64,000 nucleotides of DNA from Struthio camelus (taxonomy: Eukaryota; Chordata; Aves; Struthioniformes; Struthionidae). The notes beneath the pieces are model-generated. The model was not told the DNA's origin. It saw nothing but the letters and a program-made list of their open reading frames with translations, and made no database searches. A program made the translations under genes and the position numbers. Numbering within the stretch: the first letter of the stretch is position 1; the number at the start of each line of letters is the position of its first letter. Of this stretch, positions 11,937 through 25,200 are shown piece by piece. Where the stretch lies: contig NC_090942.1 in assembly GCF_040807025.1 (NCBI RefSeq), forward strand, positions 209,334,640-209,398,639, in the 5' to 3' direction.

Positions 11937-13210
11937 ATGACTGAGGTGAAGACTAAAGACCCTAGAGCACCTTCGTCTGCCAGAGACGGGGCGGTCCTGC
12001 TGCAGGGCCACCCTAGCCGTGACCCCTTCCGCAGGGAAGCAGAGGCCATCGACATCTCCCTGGACGGGCTGCTCTACTCCAAAAGCAGCGACGACGAGGA
12101 GGACGAGGAGGAAGAGCCGCGGAAGCAGCCGGGGGAAGAGGACCAGGACTCCCTGTCGTACCGGCCAGGGAGCGGCTCCCTCTCGGATAAGGACTCCCTG
12201 GACAGCGTCCTCGACACCTTCCTGGCCCCCGCGGCTCATGCCAGCTCCGCCGTCGCCGCGGTGCCGTGGTCCTTCTTCGGGACGGAGATCTCCGAGGTGC
12301 CCAGCGCGCCGATGAGCCGCTGCTCCGAGCAGAAGGCGGGAGAAGCAGCCCTCGGGGCGGCGGCGGCGGCCGGCGCGGCTCCGGCGCCCGGCCCCGCGCA
12401 GCCCCCGCCGCGGCCTGCCCCGCTGTGGCCGGGCGGCGAGGCCCTGGCCGCCGCTAAACCGCGGCCGGCGGGGGGCGGCGCGGAGGGGCCCGCCGCGGCC
12501 CCCAAGGGCAAAGCCCCGGGCCTGGCGGCGCTGCCCGGCGAGGAGCGCGGCTTCGCCCTCGGCAGCCGGCTGGATCCGGACGCCGGCTCCGGCGGCAGCC
12601 TGGCCCCAGCCCCGGTCCCAGCCCCGGCCCCGGCCGCCTCTCCGCCGGCAGCGGAGCCCGGGCAGGATTATCTGCACGTGCCCATCCTGCCCCTCAACTC
12701 TGCCTACCTGGCGTCGCGGACGCGGCAGCTCTTGGACGTGGACGAGTACGAGAGCGGCGCCTTCGGCCAGCGCGCCTCGCCCGCCGCCCCCGACTTCGCG
12801 GACTTCGTCTACCCGCCGGCCGACGCCAAGGAGGGGCCCTTCGCCTATGGCGACTTCCAGCCCGCTCTGAAGATCAAGGAGGAGGGCATCAGCGTCCCCA
12901 CCCCGTACCTGGGCGCCAAGGGCGCCGGCGCGGCGGGCTGCGCCGACTTCGCGCCGCACGCGCGGGCCAGCCAGGACCCCTCGCTGGAGTGCGTCCTCTA
13001 CAAAGCGGAGTCGTCCCTTCTGGCCGGGGCCTACGGGCCGGCGGCGGCGGCGGCGGCGGGGCCGCCCGACAGCCTGCCCTCCACCTCCGCGGCGCCGCCG
13101 GGCCTCTACCCGCCGCTCGGCCTCAACGGCCACCAGCCCGTGGGCTTCCCGGCGGCGGTGCTGAAGGAGGGCTTGCCCCAGCTCTGCCCGCCCTACATCG
13201 GCTACCTTCG
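11937..13210 (+). CDS. PGR: PGR coding exon 1: N-terminal transactivation domain
   Basis: Encodes residues 1-424 plus two bases of Arg425; donor CG|GTAAGG. Visible features: an LXXLL motif LDGLL (42-46) in the PR-B-specific segment; a short acidic run (52-60); LDTFL (92-96) where human PR has a second LXXLL; an alanine run (141-145); an Ala/Pro-rich low-complexity middle; the conserved block [22 protein letters not shown]; the sumoylation consensus IKEE with acceptor Lys314; and (GCG)6 coding Ala369-374. The N-terminus is the least conserved part of the receptor and carries AF-1 and, in PR-B, AF-3. The extreme GC content leaves long spurious open frames on the other strand. Confidence 0.97.
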
Positions 13211-16200
13211 GTAAGGGCGAGCGAGGGCCGGAGGCGGGGCGGCGCGCGGCCGTTGGGCGCGCGGGCCACCGTTGGGCGCGCGGGCGGGGGGCCGCCACCC
13301 CGGCCGCAGCCGTTGGGCGCGCGGGCGGGGGGCCGCCGCGCGGCTCCGTGAGCGGTAACGGTCGGGTGCGCCCAAGCGCTTTTCTTCCCGAGGGGAGCGA
13401 AATCGGAGCGGCGTGGCGCCAACGCGCTTGCTGCGAGAGAGAACGGATTCGCAGGTGAAGCCGCCCCTCTGAGTGCTTTCTGCGCTCCCTACTGAGGAGG
13501 GCGAGTTTTATTGCCGTGTAAGGCGTTGCGTCTTGAGAGTGCTCTTGGAAGATGGCCTAAGTAATGAGCGGTACTGAGGTGACTAACTAAATTTTGCTTG
13601 GCTAAACTCCATTTGAGATTTTTAGGAAGCAATTATAGATAGATTATGTATTCTCTGTGCTCTAGGAAATCGCAGTTCTTGTGTGAAGTGAGCTGTGATG
13701 CATTTTGCTGTGTTGAATTTTATTTTTGCAACTGATACTCTTTTTTAGATCTTTCGGGCACAACTCTGGTTTGAGAAAAATAACATTTTTATCTTTATAA
13801 TTGTTCATTACCACATAAGGTCTTAACAAGTAATCAGTTCCAAAGAGGAGAGGAGCGATGTATTTTGCAGACTGTCTTAATTCACAGCTAAATAATATTT
13901 ATAAATGTCTAATTATTCTCTAAAATACATATTCCTAATTTGAGGAAAAGCAGTTAATTTCACATAAAAAAGGAACCTGGAACATTTCAAATATGTATAT
14001 AGATTTATTAGAATGAAGTGGCTTACTGTGATTCTAAGATATTATGCATTACATAGGAAAGTATAAAAAAAAAATATACACAATACTACAGTCCAAACAG
14101 AAATCCTTAGATTTTTAAAAACATTAGGATTAACTAGATTAGTTTTTTTCTTGCCAAGACATTTGGAAGTACTTTTCTTAACTTTCCATAAGATGCCCAT
14201 GAAACTAGTTACTGGTCAGAACCCTGCAACTAAATGGGAGGAGACAAACTGGTTAGTAAAGATTTTTCTAGTGGAGATGAATTGTTCCCATGTAAAACGG
14301 GCTTTTGAAATTCAATTTACTTCTATTTGATTCTATCTCTGTACCATTCTGTGCTGAGGAAAAAATATGAAAAGTAATGGGACTTTACTCGTAAGAGTTG
14401 TTGCTCTGAGGAAGATGAACATTCTAACAAGTTCCTAGATTTTACCTTCTTTAGCTAATGAAGGTTAGAATACTGCTTTGCCCACTATGTTAGCTTTCAA
14501 TGACTTAGCATCTTTTATAAAAGTACCTTTTATCCTAGGGTAGACAAATCCTTAAATGGAAATGCAGTGATACTTGAATTTCCTTTCGTTTTTCTTCTTG
14601 TCCTTCTGAAGTTTGGCTACAACTTTAAAAAGGAAATTTTAAATATAAAACTGGTTAATACAGGTCACTCTCACAAATTAACTGTTAACTGTCATAAATC
14701 TAGATATTTAATTTCTCTCAATTCTTTTCCTTTTAAAGGCCTGATACAGAAACCAGCCAAAGTCCTCAATTCAGCTTTGAATCCTTACCCCAGAAGATTT
14801 GTCTAATCTGTGGTGATGAGGCATCTGGTTGCCACTACGGAGTACTTACCTGTGGAAGCTGTAAAGTCTTCTTTAAAAGGGCAATGGAAGGTACTATATG
14901 AGGCCATTGTACCTAGTTACTTGAAATATATCTTTCTAAGCATTGCTAAGAACATAACTTTTTTCCATCGCTGAGACAGATCTTTAAAAGTATTAGCAGT
15001 GCAGTCAGTTTTTGTTTTGGCAACTCTCTTTAAAGTATTGCAGTGAATACTAAAATCTTTCTTAATTGATTTTACTAGCATTGTTTGTTTTTTTTGTTGT
15101 TTACTATTTATCATTTACTCTTTCTGAGTAGGCAGAGGTTCATAAAAATCTTTCATATTACACAGTTTAATATAAAAAGTTTGAATGCTAGTAAAATAAA
15201 CATTTTATGGGTATGAATTAGTTGCAGAGAGATAAGAATTTATTTAGGCTTCATTCTGTTTCCAAAGTCATGAGGCATTTTTCTTGCAAAATGCAGAATT
15301 TGGCTTCCCGAGTTTCATGGAAATATTTCAAGTTTTACTGAACTATTTAAAGTAGTAATAATAATAATAAATAGATTTGGCTTTTGTTCCAGCTAGCCAT
15401 TAATTAACAAAGTCAAGCTACAGATTCAAAGAGACGATAATACGAATATTTATGTTTATTTTTTCTTTCTGAATTATATTTATGTGACTTGAGGTCATTG
15501 TCGATATATGCCTGCTGAGGTTTTGAATATGTACAAATACAAAAGCAGATTTTTTTCTATAGTTCAACCAATGATACGGTGTAACAAATGCATCTATATT
15601 TTATGCTCTGTATCCTTTTCTGTGGTTATAATATTACCCATTAGGACTAGGATATTAAGAGTCCTGCTCCATATACTTAACAAAACTATTGTTACAATGT
15701 ATAGATTTCCTTAAAATAAAAAAATTGCATCCTATGTTTTCTTGTTGTGATATATAGTTCATTCAACTTTATAGAGTTTACTGACCTTAAAATGAAAAGG
15801 TTTGTGAGTACTGGGAAATTAAAAGCTTAGGGAAATAAAATGGTTTAGATTTCTTGTTTTTGTTTTAGTATGCTATTATTTTCTACTTTAAGCATATGCA
15901 CATGTTTTTCTTTACACTTTTAGTGTAAGGACACTAGACTATGTGGACTATGTGGAGTTAATGCAGCATTTTTTACTCCAATACATTTAATGGGGTAAAG
16001 AGTTGGGAAACATATATGTTTGGTTCCAGTGTGGGAAGAACTTGGCTCTTAGGTCACCCCTAGACATACACTTTAGTTTCTTTGGCTGTGTTAATCTAGT
16101 CTCTTGGTTTAGCTTTGCACACTTCGCTTTTGTTTCTTTTAGTAAATAGGCCATATACTTTATAAAAGAAAAAACAAACCCAGGAAATGAAATTTTAAGA

Positions 16201-19200
16201 ATGAGTATAATTTATAAATGCTATATTTTAACAAGTTTTATTATTCACTTTTCAACTCTACAGTAATATTTTTTTATTTTTCTATTTGAATTTGATTCTA
16301 TCACATTTAAATTTGTTAAACCTCTTTCCTAAGCTAGTATCAATAGTTCTGCAGAAGGTGAACCTGCTCAAAAATGCTTTTTATTAATGTTCAGCATAAA
16401 TATTTCAGTGATAAATATTAAGAAGACATATAAACTGGTAGTAGAAATGTCTTAATTGAAGGTTGTTTTCACTTACTATTTATGCAAAGTCTGTATTTGT
16501 AGAATCTTGTAGAAAGTGAAAGAAATAGTCAGCACAGTTGTACAAACAGGATGCTTATGTTTTACAAAACATCTTAAAATTCACCATTTTTAAGTGATTG
16601 CAAAGAGTGGGCATATTATGAGGAAGGACATTTGATTTCTTTAATAAGAATATTCAAAGAATGGACAACTATCTCAGAAAGTGGACTATAACAAGAAAAA
16701 TTATAGCCCATTGAGTCTTAAGGGAAAGAATGACACAAATAAGCAGCATGAGCAAGATGATCAGATACTGACAGAAATAAGCAGCATGAGCAAGACAATC
16801 AGATACGTAGTTATACATAGTTACCTGGCTTTATGTAGAAGGTGCAAGTCTGTGGAGAGTTCATTAAAGAGATGGACTTCTCATTTTAACTGAAGTATGG
16901 AATATAATTAGCAGCATTGAAATAAACTCATGTATGGATAGATGCCTGGTTTCTCTCTAATTTGGACTTAATATACTTAATTTTCATATAATTTGATATC
17001 ACAAGTAAAGGTGACAGAATACTGTTCAGTAAGAAAAAATAGAATATTTTTATTGCAAATACAATAGAAAATGGTATTAAAAGCTTCACAACAGTAAGTG
17101 TGTAAATTTAGTTGAGCATATTTTTAATGTAAAATATCCCTATACCTATCATTTCATGAAGTGAGACTGCATTATTTACCTTTTTAAAGTCTTAGGTAGT
17201 ACTATTACAGACATGGTTATTTTGTTTTTTAAATAATAGTTCTTGCAAATAAGATGTTAAACTTTATGAGTGCAAATTCACAGTTACAACTCTAGATATA
17301 GTGATAAGTACTTGTACAAAGCAGGAGCAATTAAAAGAAAATTAGAAATAGCAATTTGCTACTTGTTGGATTTTCTGTGTGTAGATGACTTTTTTATATA
17401 TTGTGAAGCTTTCACAAGCATAAATTAAAAAAAAGAGACAAAGTATAGCGGCATATAATTTGCTGACTATTTCTATTTAAAATGTCAATTTAATCTCGGA
17501 TATGTTGGCCGTTTCGAGTCTAACAGCATATGTCATCTTCCTGTTCATTCACCATTTATTTTTACTCTCCTTTAGTGTGTGGAAATTACTTTATTAATTA
17601 AATGCCCCCTTTGTGTTAAAAGGGGCCATTACACTATTCAGAAAACTCCATTTTTCATTTCTAATTTTTCAAAATAAAAGTCAAGTCACAATATTCAGAA
17701 TGAATAATTATTTAAAACTATGTAGGTGAGCCTAGAAATGTTTCTAACACTAAGTAAGATTTAATTATACATTTGACTGTAACTAGCAAAGATATACAAT
17801 ATAACTAACAATTTTCACACTTTAACAGTGGACCAGAACTGTATTAAGATCACTAAGATGAAAATGTAGATTTAGAATTAAATTATTTTAGAATGTTAGC
17901 TGGCAGTGAGTTGTTAAATATAGTGAATGTTTGTTGGCAGTGTATTGTAAAATATGATGGATAGTTTCAGTTGTTTGGGTTCTTGGCTTCACGTACGTTC
18001 ATGTATACATAAAGAAGAAGATGTTAATGCAACATGTATTTTTTACACTAAACAGAATCTTGAAGAGAAATAGGTTAAAAAAGGTCAATTCAATTCCTTA
18101 GAAAAAATATTCCTTTTCCAATAGTCTATGAACTAATTTTTGCCCAGTTTTAAGCCTTGGTGCATGTTACAATATTTGTAGACCGTAAGCTTCATATTTC
18201 CGAAAGACTTTTAAGGGAAAGACTATGATTAGAAGATATATAGTACAGTTTTCAGACTCTGAGGAGCAGTTTTTAAATCATCTGGACAAAAAAATTTTGA
18301 GTGCTTTTTTTGGGAAAGCATAATAAAGCAGGAAAAAAATTAATGCTGGAAGGGGGAAGGATAGATAAGGATAAGCTAAGGGGCAAGAATAGCTAAGGGG
18401 TCAATATGCTGGGTTGTTTTGTTTTGTTTCAGGAAACATCACCTTTCTTGTCAGTGAGTTGAGAGTGACTGGCATTTTAGAGTTATCAATCAAAAAATAT
18501 TCAGCGGTAGTAGTTACAGTGTTTTCAAATAAGTAGAATTAGTGTAATTTTAAAGTGACTTGCTGTTGGTGACTGGGAATTTTTTAAGTGTCACCAATAG
18601 ATTTAGTTCATGGTCACACAAAATTGGGTATAATATTTCTAATCAAGGTTAGGAGTATAAGAATTAAGCAGGGGAACACTTATGTTTTTAACACTAAATT
18701 GCCAGAGTCATTAATGATATCTTTTAAAGATATTTTCACATATCTTCACAGTGATTAAATTGCTTGTGTAAAAGGATAGTAAAACTTATGTCCTGGAGAA
18801 GAATGAAGTGCTTTTCAATTGAAAGTGTCTCCTTTGCCATTGTTTTACTGATGAAAAGTGGAAATTGCCTAGATCCTGGCAAAAAATGCTGTCTTTCCTG
18901 TACAAAGACCTACTTCTTATTTTTGTTTTATATTCTTTGTATAAGATGTTCAGTTCTCGACATCCTTTGTTTATATTACTTTGACATGTAATGAAAAATA
19001 GTTGCCCTACCTAAAGAGTTTGAGGCCAACATTACTGTGTATTACAACAGATGTGTAGAAAGCTAACTATTAGTATATTTAAACTCTATAACCCTTTGGG
19101 GTGCTATTATAAAATCAGTCTAGTGATTATGTAGCAAATTTATCTGCTTTTTAATATGTGCTTCAAGTTCACGGTAACGGTGATGTACAAATAATAGTAC

Positions 19201-22200
19201 TGGGAAACAAGCTCAACCATAAGCGCTAGCTAACACTTTGCTGCCAAAGTGTGAACTTTCATTTTCTCTGAGACCTGATTTGACAAACTCTACTTTTTGG
19301 AAAGTAGAGCTTTCAGTAAGAGTTTTCACTTATGTAATATGGAGAGATATGGATGGAAGAAGGTACTGAAATAAGAATGAGTTACAGCTACACAGCTGAA
19401 AGTCTGGCCATCACTTCAACCAATCTTTTTGATAAACTTTATGGGACTCACATTTTGTATAGCCAGTTTTATGATGACAGTGTGATTCACTACATCCTGT
19501 AGTGAAATGCTGTGCATAAGGAAAACTGCCAAATGTGTTTTTCCATAGCTTAAGAATGTAAAACGATATGCCAAATAAATAACAACAACAACAACATCTA
19601 ATAGAAAGCCCTCCTTGGAAAGACAATGAAATGGAATGCTGTAGAAACCCTTTCGGCTGTGAGATTGATTGGGAAGCTGTAAAAAGCTCCCGTGTTTCCT
19701 AACTCTGCAGGGATTTCCAATTGTTAATCCAGTTTTCCAGACTGGGTCCCAGAATTTGGTACAGTGTATACCATGGACATGATAGTAATGAAGGTTTTAT
19801 GAAATAGACAAAACATGCATACTGCAAGTTGAGAGATGAAAATACTTTTCACTTAATATATAATGATACCAGATTTAATATTATTAAAACTATTTTATTA
19901 TGTGCATGACCAGAAAGTATTAATGTGAAGCCTGCTAGGTGCATTCCCAAAATCACACATACAAAGTCACTGCATTGAAGGTCATAAAATTCAACTGGTA
20001 GAAGTCTCTCTTCTGTGAGGACAAAATTTTTTTAACATCAAAAGGGCAAGTAGGAAAATCTATACTGATACATAATTGTATATCTTTGTATTTCTGACTT
20101 GAAAAATATTTATCTTTCAACAATTTGACAAACATTAATTTGCTGAATTGATTTGTGTGAGGCACAACGATCGAGTGAGCTAACATTGCATTCATTCTGG
20201 TAGTTTGGTCATTATGCTAATGCTGGGCTTCTTACTATATTGTCTTTGTGACTTCTTATTACTGGTTTCCTGATAGATGTGGCCTAGAGCATAATCGGTT
20301 GTAGAAATGCTAATTATTAACGTTTGGGGGCTTAATTTTACGTAGTATATTTAGAAGCAGTGTTGAATATTGTGTTAAAAATGTTTTCAGGTGGAATAGA
20401 AGTTATTTCAGGTAGTGTAAAACTGCTTGCTTTACAAACCACCAGCAACGGGCTGTTCAATATTGCTCTGATTCCTCTGTTCTAGTTTTAGACATGCATG
20501 ATATCAGTAACCTGAGTCACTTACCTTAAGTTCACTTTACAGTGAATGGAGAGAAATAGAGACTTCTAGGAAGTGATTCACTGACTTATTTTAGAAGTCT
20601 CCTTAGGATGAACAGTACTCTAACAGTGACTATTTCTTTACCCTGAGTCTAAAAGGAGTATGAGGTGATGTACAGGGTCTGCATTTGATGAGATGAATCC
20701 CACTGACGTTACAAAGGTAGCTAGTAGTTTTTTTGAAGTCAAACTATTATCTTCTGAAAATATGTTAAGGTTTGATGGTGTTAGTCACCTTAAGCTGTAT
20801 GCCTATCTGTTCCCCCAAACTGATGATGTACTAATAAGGAAATTCAGATGGTTCTTTAGAAACTTTTGAAACAAAGTCTCCACAATGTGGCATTTATATG
20901 TTATAGTCTGGCATTATGCACAAGGATATCTGTCTCCACTTCCAAGTTGTCTTGATTGTGCCTAGTCACAACTCCTGTGCCTTTTAAAAGTGGCTGTTGC
21001 TTAATATTGGTTAATGTCTAAGTGCATTTCAACAACCTGAAATCTTTAGCAGTTCAAATACAGAAAGAATTACGTGCAAACATTGGGATCCAGGAGAATA
21101 TTCCTCTCATTCCTCTCTTCTTGTCCAATAATTATGTCAACTTCCATAATTCCCCAAGACAATATTTTATATGAGATTTGTTGCACAAAGCCTTATGCAA
21201 AAAAAAAAAAAAAAAAAAAGCTTCGTCATGGCACTGCACTATAATACTTTCACTGAAATCGGAATGATACTGGGAAAAACAGCTCAGAATCAATGAGAAA
21301 TGGTAATATTGATTTTTGGAGTTCATGATTGTTTCTGTAAACAGGACTTAATTTTGCTTGATTTTACTTTTTTCTTTAATTTTTCTGTTATAGGGCTCTG
21401 TTAAATCAATGAGAAGAGATCTTATTTCATTTTACTTTTCACACATTATTTTGCTCATATCATTTTAGAAATTATGATTTAATTATTCTGCACACTTCAT
21501 GTGCTTTGATTAATTTATTCTACAAGTTTCATGCCTTTTGATTAACTTTATTTTTGCTAGCAAAAGTGCAGGGGCATTAATCGATGCATGTGTGAATGAT
21601 TGAAAAGGGAGATCAGAACATGGATGAACAGATTAGGATTTAAAAACAGGAATATAATTTTAACTGTATCCAGAAATGAATGAAAACAAGATAGCTACGT
21701 ATGTCATAAAAGCAATATGCTCAGGTTACCATCTGGAAAGGTACCTTTGGAAGGAAAAGGACAATGATGTTACAGTATTCACAGGAAGAGGTAGGAAAAT
21801 TTTGAGATCAGGAAACAGGAAAGGGAAAGAGTCAGACTCAAGGGTATTGCAAACATTGGAAGGAAGTGGTTTGTTGAAGAGAAGAAAGCAATGAAAGATA
21901 CATAATGATCTGAGAATGCCGCTTTCTTTCTAGAGAAATAAGTTTTATTTAATCTTTTAGCAAAAAAATTGATAGAGAACTGTAAGATTAGAGATTTAAA
22001 ACCAGCAGACAATGGACTGGAGGAATACCAAGTCTGTTGAAAGAAGAATTACGTGAAAAATTACTCATCAATCTGTTCACTAAAGCAAAATAGAATAGAA
22101 AACAATACTCGTTTTGACTTAGGAATAAACGTTTTACAGTTTATTTTGACAAAAATGCAAAATAAAGACATTATTTTGTGTCAGCTCTTTTTTCAACACC

Positions 22201-25200
22201 TGTAATTAAGGCAAAGGAAATAAAAGACTAACTTCACAAAGATGAAAGAATGCTAATGCCTGTTACACTCAAAAATCCCGTCACATAGAATAGTTCAGGC
22301 AGTCGCCTGGGAAGTGAGAGGTATGTACAGACATCTCTAATGCCTTAAGGGGTTCAAACACCCCTTTCTTTCCTTGTAGCCCTGAGCACCAGGCTGTTGG
22401 ATGACTGGGGGTGGAAGCACTTTTCACTATTTTCACTTTAAACTATATCACCGTCAAGGAAGGAATTCCGGATTATTTCATCTAGAAAATGAGTCTACGA
22501 TAGGGCATATTCCCAAGTTACTGTCCTACCCGCTCTTTGCCCTCTGTGGTGCATTGAATCCTGAATTCTTTGCTGTGAAGCAGACCTGCATCAGTAGTAG
22601 GTCTCTATACCAGCAGAGACTATGGAGTGGTAGTCAGGGCACCTGCTTAAGAGTTTGGAAATGTGAATTTCAATTTCAGTGGACAAAGCAGGAAATTAAA
22701 TGTGAATCATCCACTAACTATTAGGCTATTTTCTAAAAAGGACCATCTCTCACTTTCATTAGCTACGTTTTTATGCAATAACAGTTCAAAGTCCATGTTC
22801 TAAGAAGGGTCTACTGCTGTAAATATGTGAAGTTTGCTAGCACTGTTGCTGCCAAATCAGGTCTCTGAGGCTGACATAGTGAGTAAAATTTTTTGAGTAG
22901 CGGGTTAAAGCAAAGATCATGGTAAGATCCATGGGGGATGCGGTTTATTGTTAAGTGGTTAGAAACTAATTCTCACTTCAGTGGCTTCTCCATTTTTGGA
23001 GCAAATGTTAATACAGAAGTGAAATGCATATTAGATAAGTAAAGAACATGATTGGAGATGTATGGAATCTACATTTGCACCATTTTTTTTTTAAATACAG
23101 ATGGATGAACCTATTTTTCATTTGACTTGTTTTGAGACTTTGTTTTGTTTGAAAACAATATTTTTGGCTTCCATGAGATTCCCTGGCAAGGGGTTGTAAG
23201 TTTAATTGTGGGGCAAAAGTTATTCCTTGCTTGTTTTAAACCTATTAATTCAGTTCTTATGGAACAGAGAGGTAAAGAGCATATAGGGAGTAAATTAATG
23301 AGCAGAACCAGTAGGCTAGCTCTTGGGGCAGGGTAGCAGGGGAAACATAAGATGACACTGGAAGGTATATATAATTGCCAATTAAGAGTGATATAAAGTG
23401 AGAGAACCAGTTATGCAAGAAAGAGGAAAAAAAATGAAAAAGTACTTTTATTTACATTCAGGAGGAACTGAGCGTTTGCAAACAAGTGTATTGTTTTGGT
23501 GCAGAATGGCAGCAGTTCAGCACAGATGCACTTGCACAAGTAACTAACTGCCTGCAGTTGATACCCTTGGTGCAGGTAAAGCTTTCCATTTTTGATATTT
23601 TGCTTATCTGCAAAATCTTGGCAATTCATTAATTCCCTACAGTGATCGTAAGTAAGTGACTTTACAGTATATCGGTAAGCTAAGTTAGTAGTGCAGTTTC
23701 GAAAGACACCGTAGGTGCTGCTTCCGGCATTATTTGGATTAAAATTTCTTGAGTACTGCAGCACCATCAGTGCCACTTTACCAGAAGTAAAAATTGTGAG
23801 CATGTTTGTGTATGCAGACCATTAGCATTTTAACCACTTTCTCATATAAACCTGCCCAATATAGTATTAATCAACACAATGCTTAAAATTGTGGTGGCTT
23901 TTTTTGCATTAGGACTTCTGCCTTTGCTAGCAGAGATGGAGTGTGGTGGAGGTTAAGAAAAATGCTATACTAAGAGAATCTAGAACATGTAAGTAACAGA
24001 TGAAATCTTAAAATGTGAATATTAGAAGAGTAGAAGCAGGAATAACTTTATCGCATCTAGTTTCAAGTATCTTGGCTCATTTCTTATGATCGTGGTACAA
24101 AGAACAGAGGGACTAGTGGAACTGCTAAAGCAACTTGGATTTTGTAAACATTAAGAGCAAAGAAAGCATATATAAATTTATCATTTGTTTTAGCCATTTT
24201 CTATTTTAAAGTAACATTTCTCAAGTGACATTTAAAGCATTGGAGAAGGTGGTCATTGCTCATTTCATAAATATATTTGCTGCATTCATAAGAGAATTTT
24301 CTTCATATTCATGTTCATATTCTTATATGTTCTCTTATTTTATTTTTTGCGGAATTGTTCCTGCTCCTTCCTGACTTGATATTTAGAATACAAGTTAGCC
24401 AGTGAGATGCATAAGGCTGTATATCATACTTTTTACATTCACAAAAAAAGGGTCGGCTCTAGATATGAGGTACCTCTTCCTCAAGAACATGAATACCTGC
24501 TGATTTACTACTATCATCAGCATCTCTCTCCTCTGTCCAGTATTTTGCCGTATGATTATTACTATTATTGGCCTTATTGATTTTATGACTCCTGCTTTGT
24601 TTCATTTTGGTATTTTTTCTTATCATTTTCTCCATATTCTCAATCATGTGCCATATTGGCAGATATTGGACATAGTCCATTTTTTGGTCTTGCAGTGGAC
24701 ATGGGCTACATGGACTAAGACAATGCATGGACTCAAAGGGTTCCCAAAAAAAGGGGTCCAGAAGAGATAATTACTTGGGCACAAAAAAAAAGAAAAAAAG
24801 AACCCCAACACCTAACTCCCAATTTACACTTCCTTCATGTGTTCCTTTGCAATTAACAGCCATAAAGCATCAGAATACCATTATGCAGAGAGAGTGTGAC
24901 TTGCTTCATGTTAGTCTGTGTTAACTGACAGACTCTTAAAACTGCCTCCTATCAAAACAGACAGTGCTTTTGTAGCTAATAAACACAAAGCAAGAGATCA
25001 AGGAAAAACTACACATAATCTCAAGGAAGAAGTTCAAAATAAGTGTTTTGTTTCCTAGTCTGCTGCCAAAAGCAAGAAAGAATTATATTTTGGGATTACT
25101 TTTGGTAATATTTCCTGCAGTGAAGGAGTCCAAGATTAGAAGTAATGGGAGAAAGTGAAAGAGATGATTTAGTAATGTCTTCTGATTTACTGCATTAGTA

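Larger units (their letters stand above)
11080..13430. promoter_or_regulatory. PGR: CpG island covering PGR promoter, 5' leader, exon 1 and start of intron 1
   Basis: Base composition switches sharply from AT-rich flank to very GC-rich, CpG-dense sequence at about 11080 and back near 13430. The island covers the presumed promoter, the leader, all of coding exon 1 and about 220 bases of intron 1. It contains GC boxes (below) and no strong TATA box inside. In other vertebrates PGR has separate PR-B and PR-A promoters in the equivalent region; that both exist here is inference. Confidence 0.85.

Noticed and set aside
11361..11940. Plus-strand frames of 144 and 189 codons in the PGR leader
   Set aside because: The frames open at non-ATG codons (the leader has no ATG before 11792) and the products are low complexity. 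They look like by-products of GC content.
11910..13298. A 462-codon open frame on the - strand covering the whole of PGR exon 1
   Set aside because: It is the reverse complement of GC-rich coding sequence where stop codons are rare. The product is low-complexity Arg/Gly/Ala-rich with no known domain, and PGR exon 1 explains the sequence.
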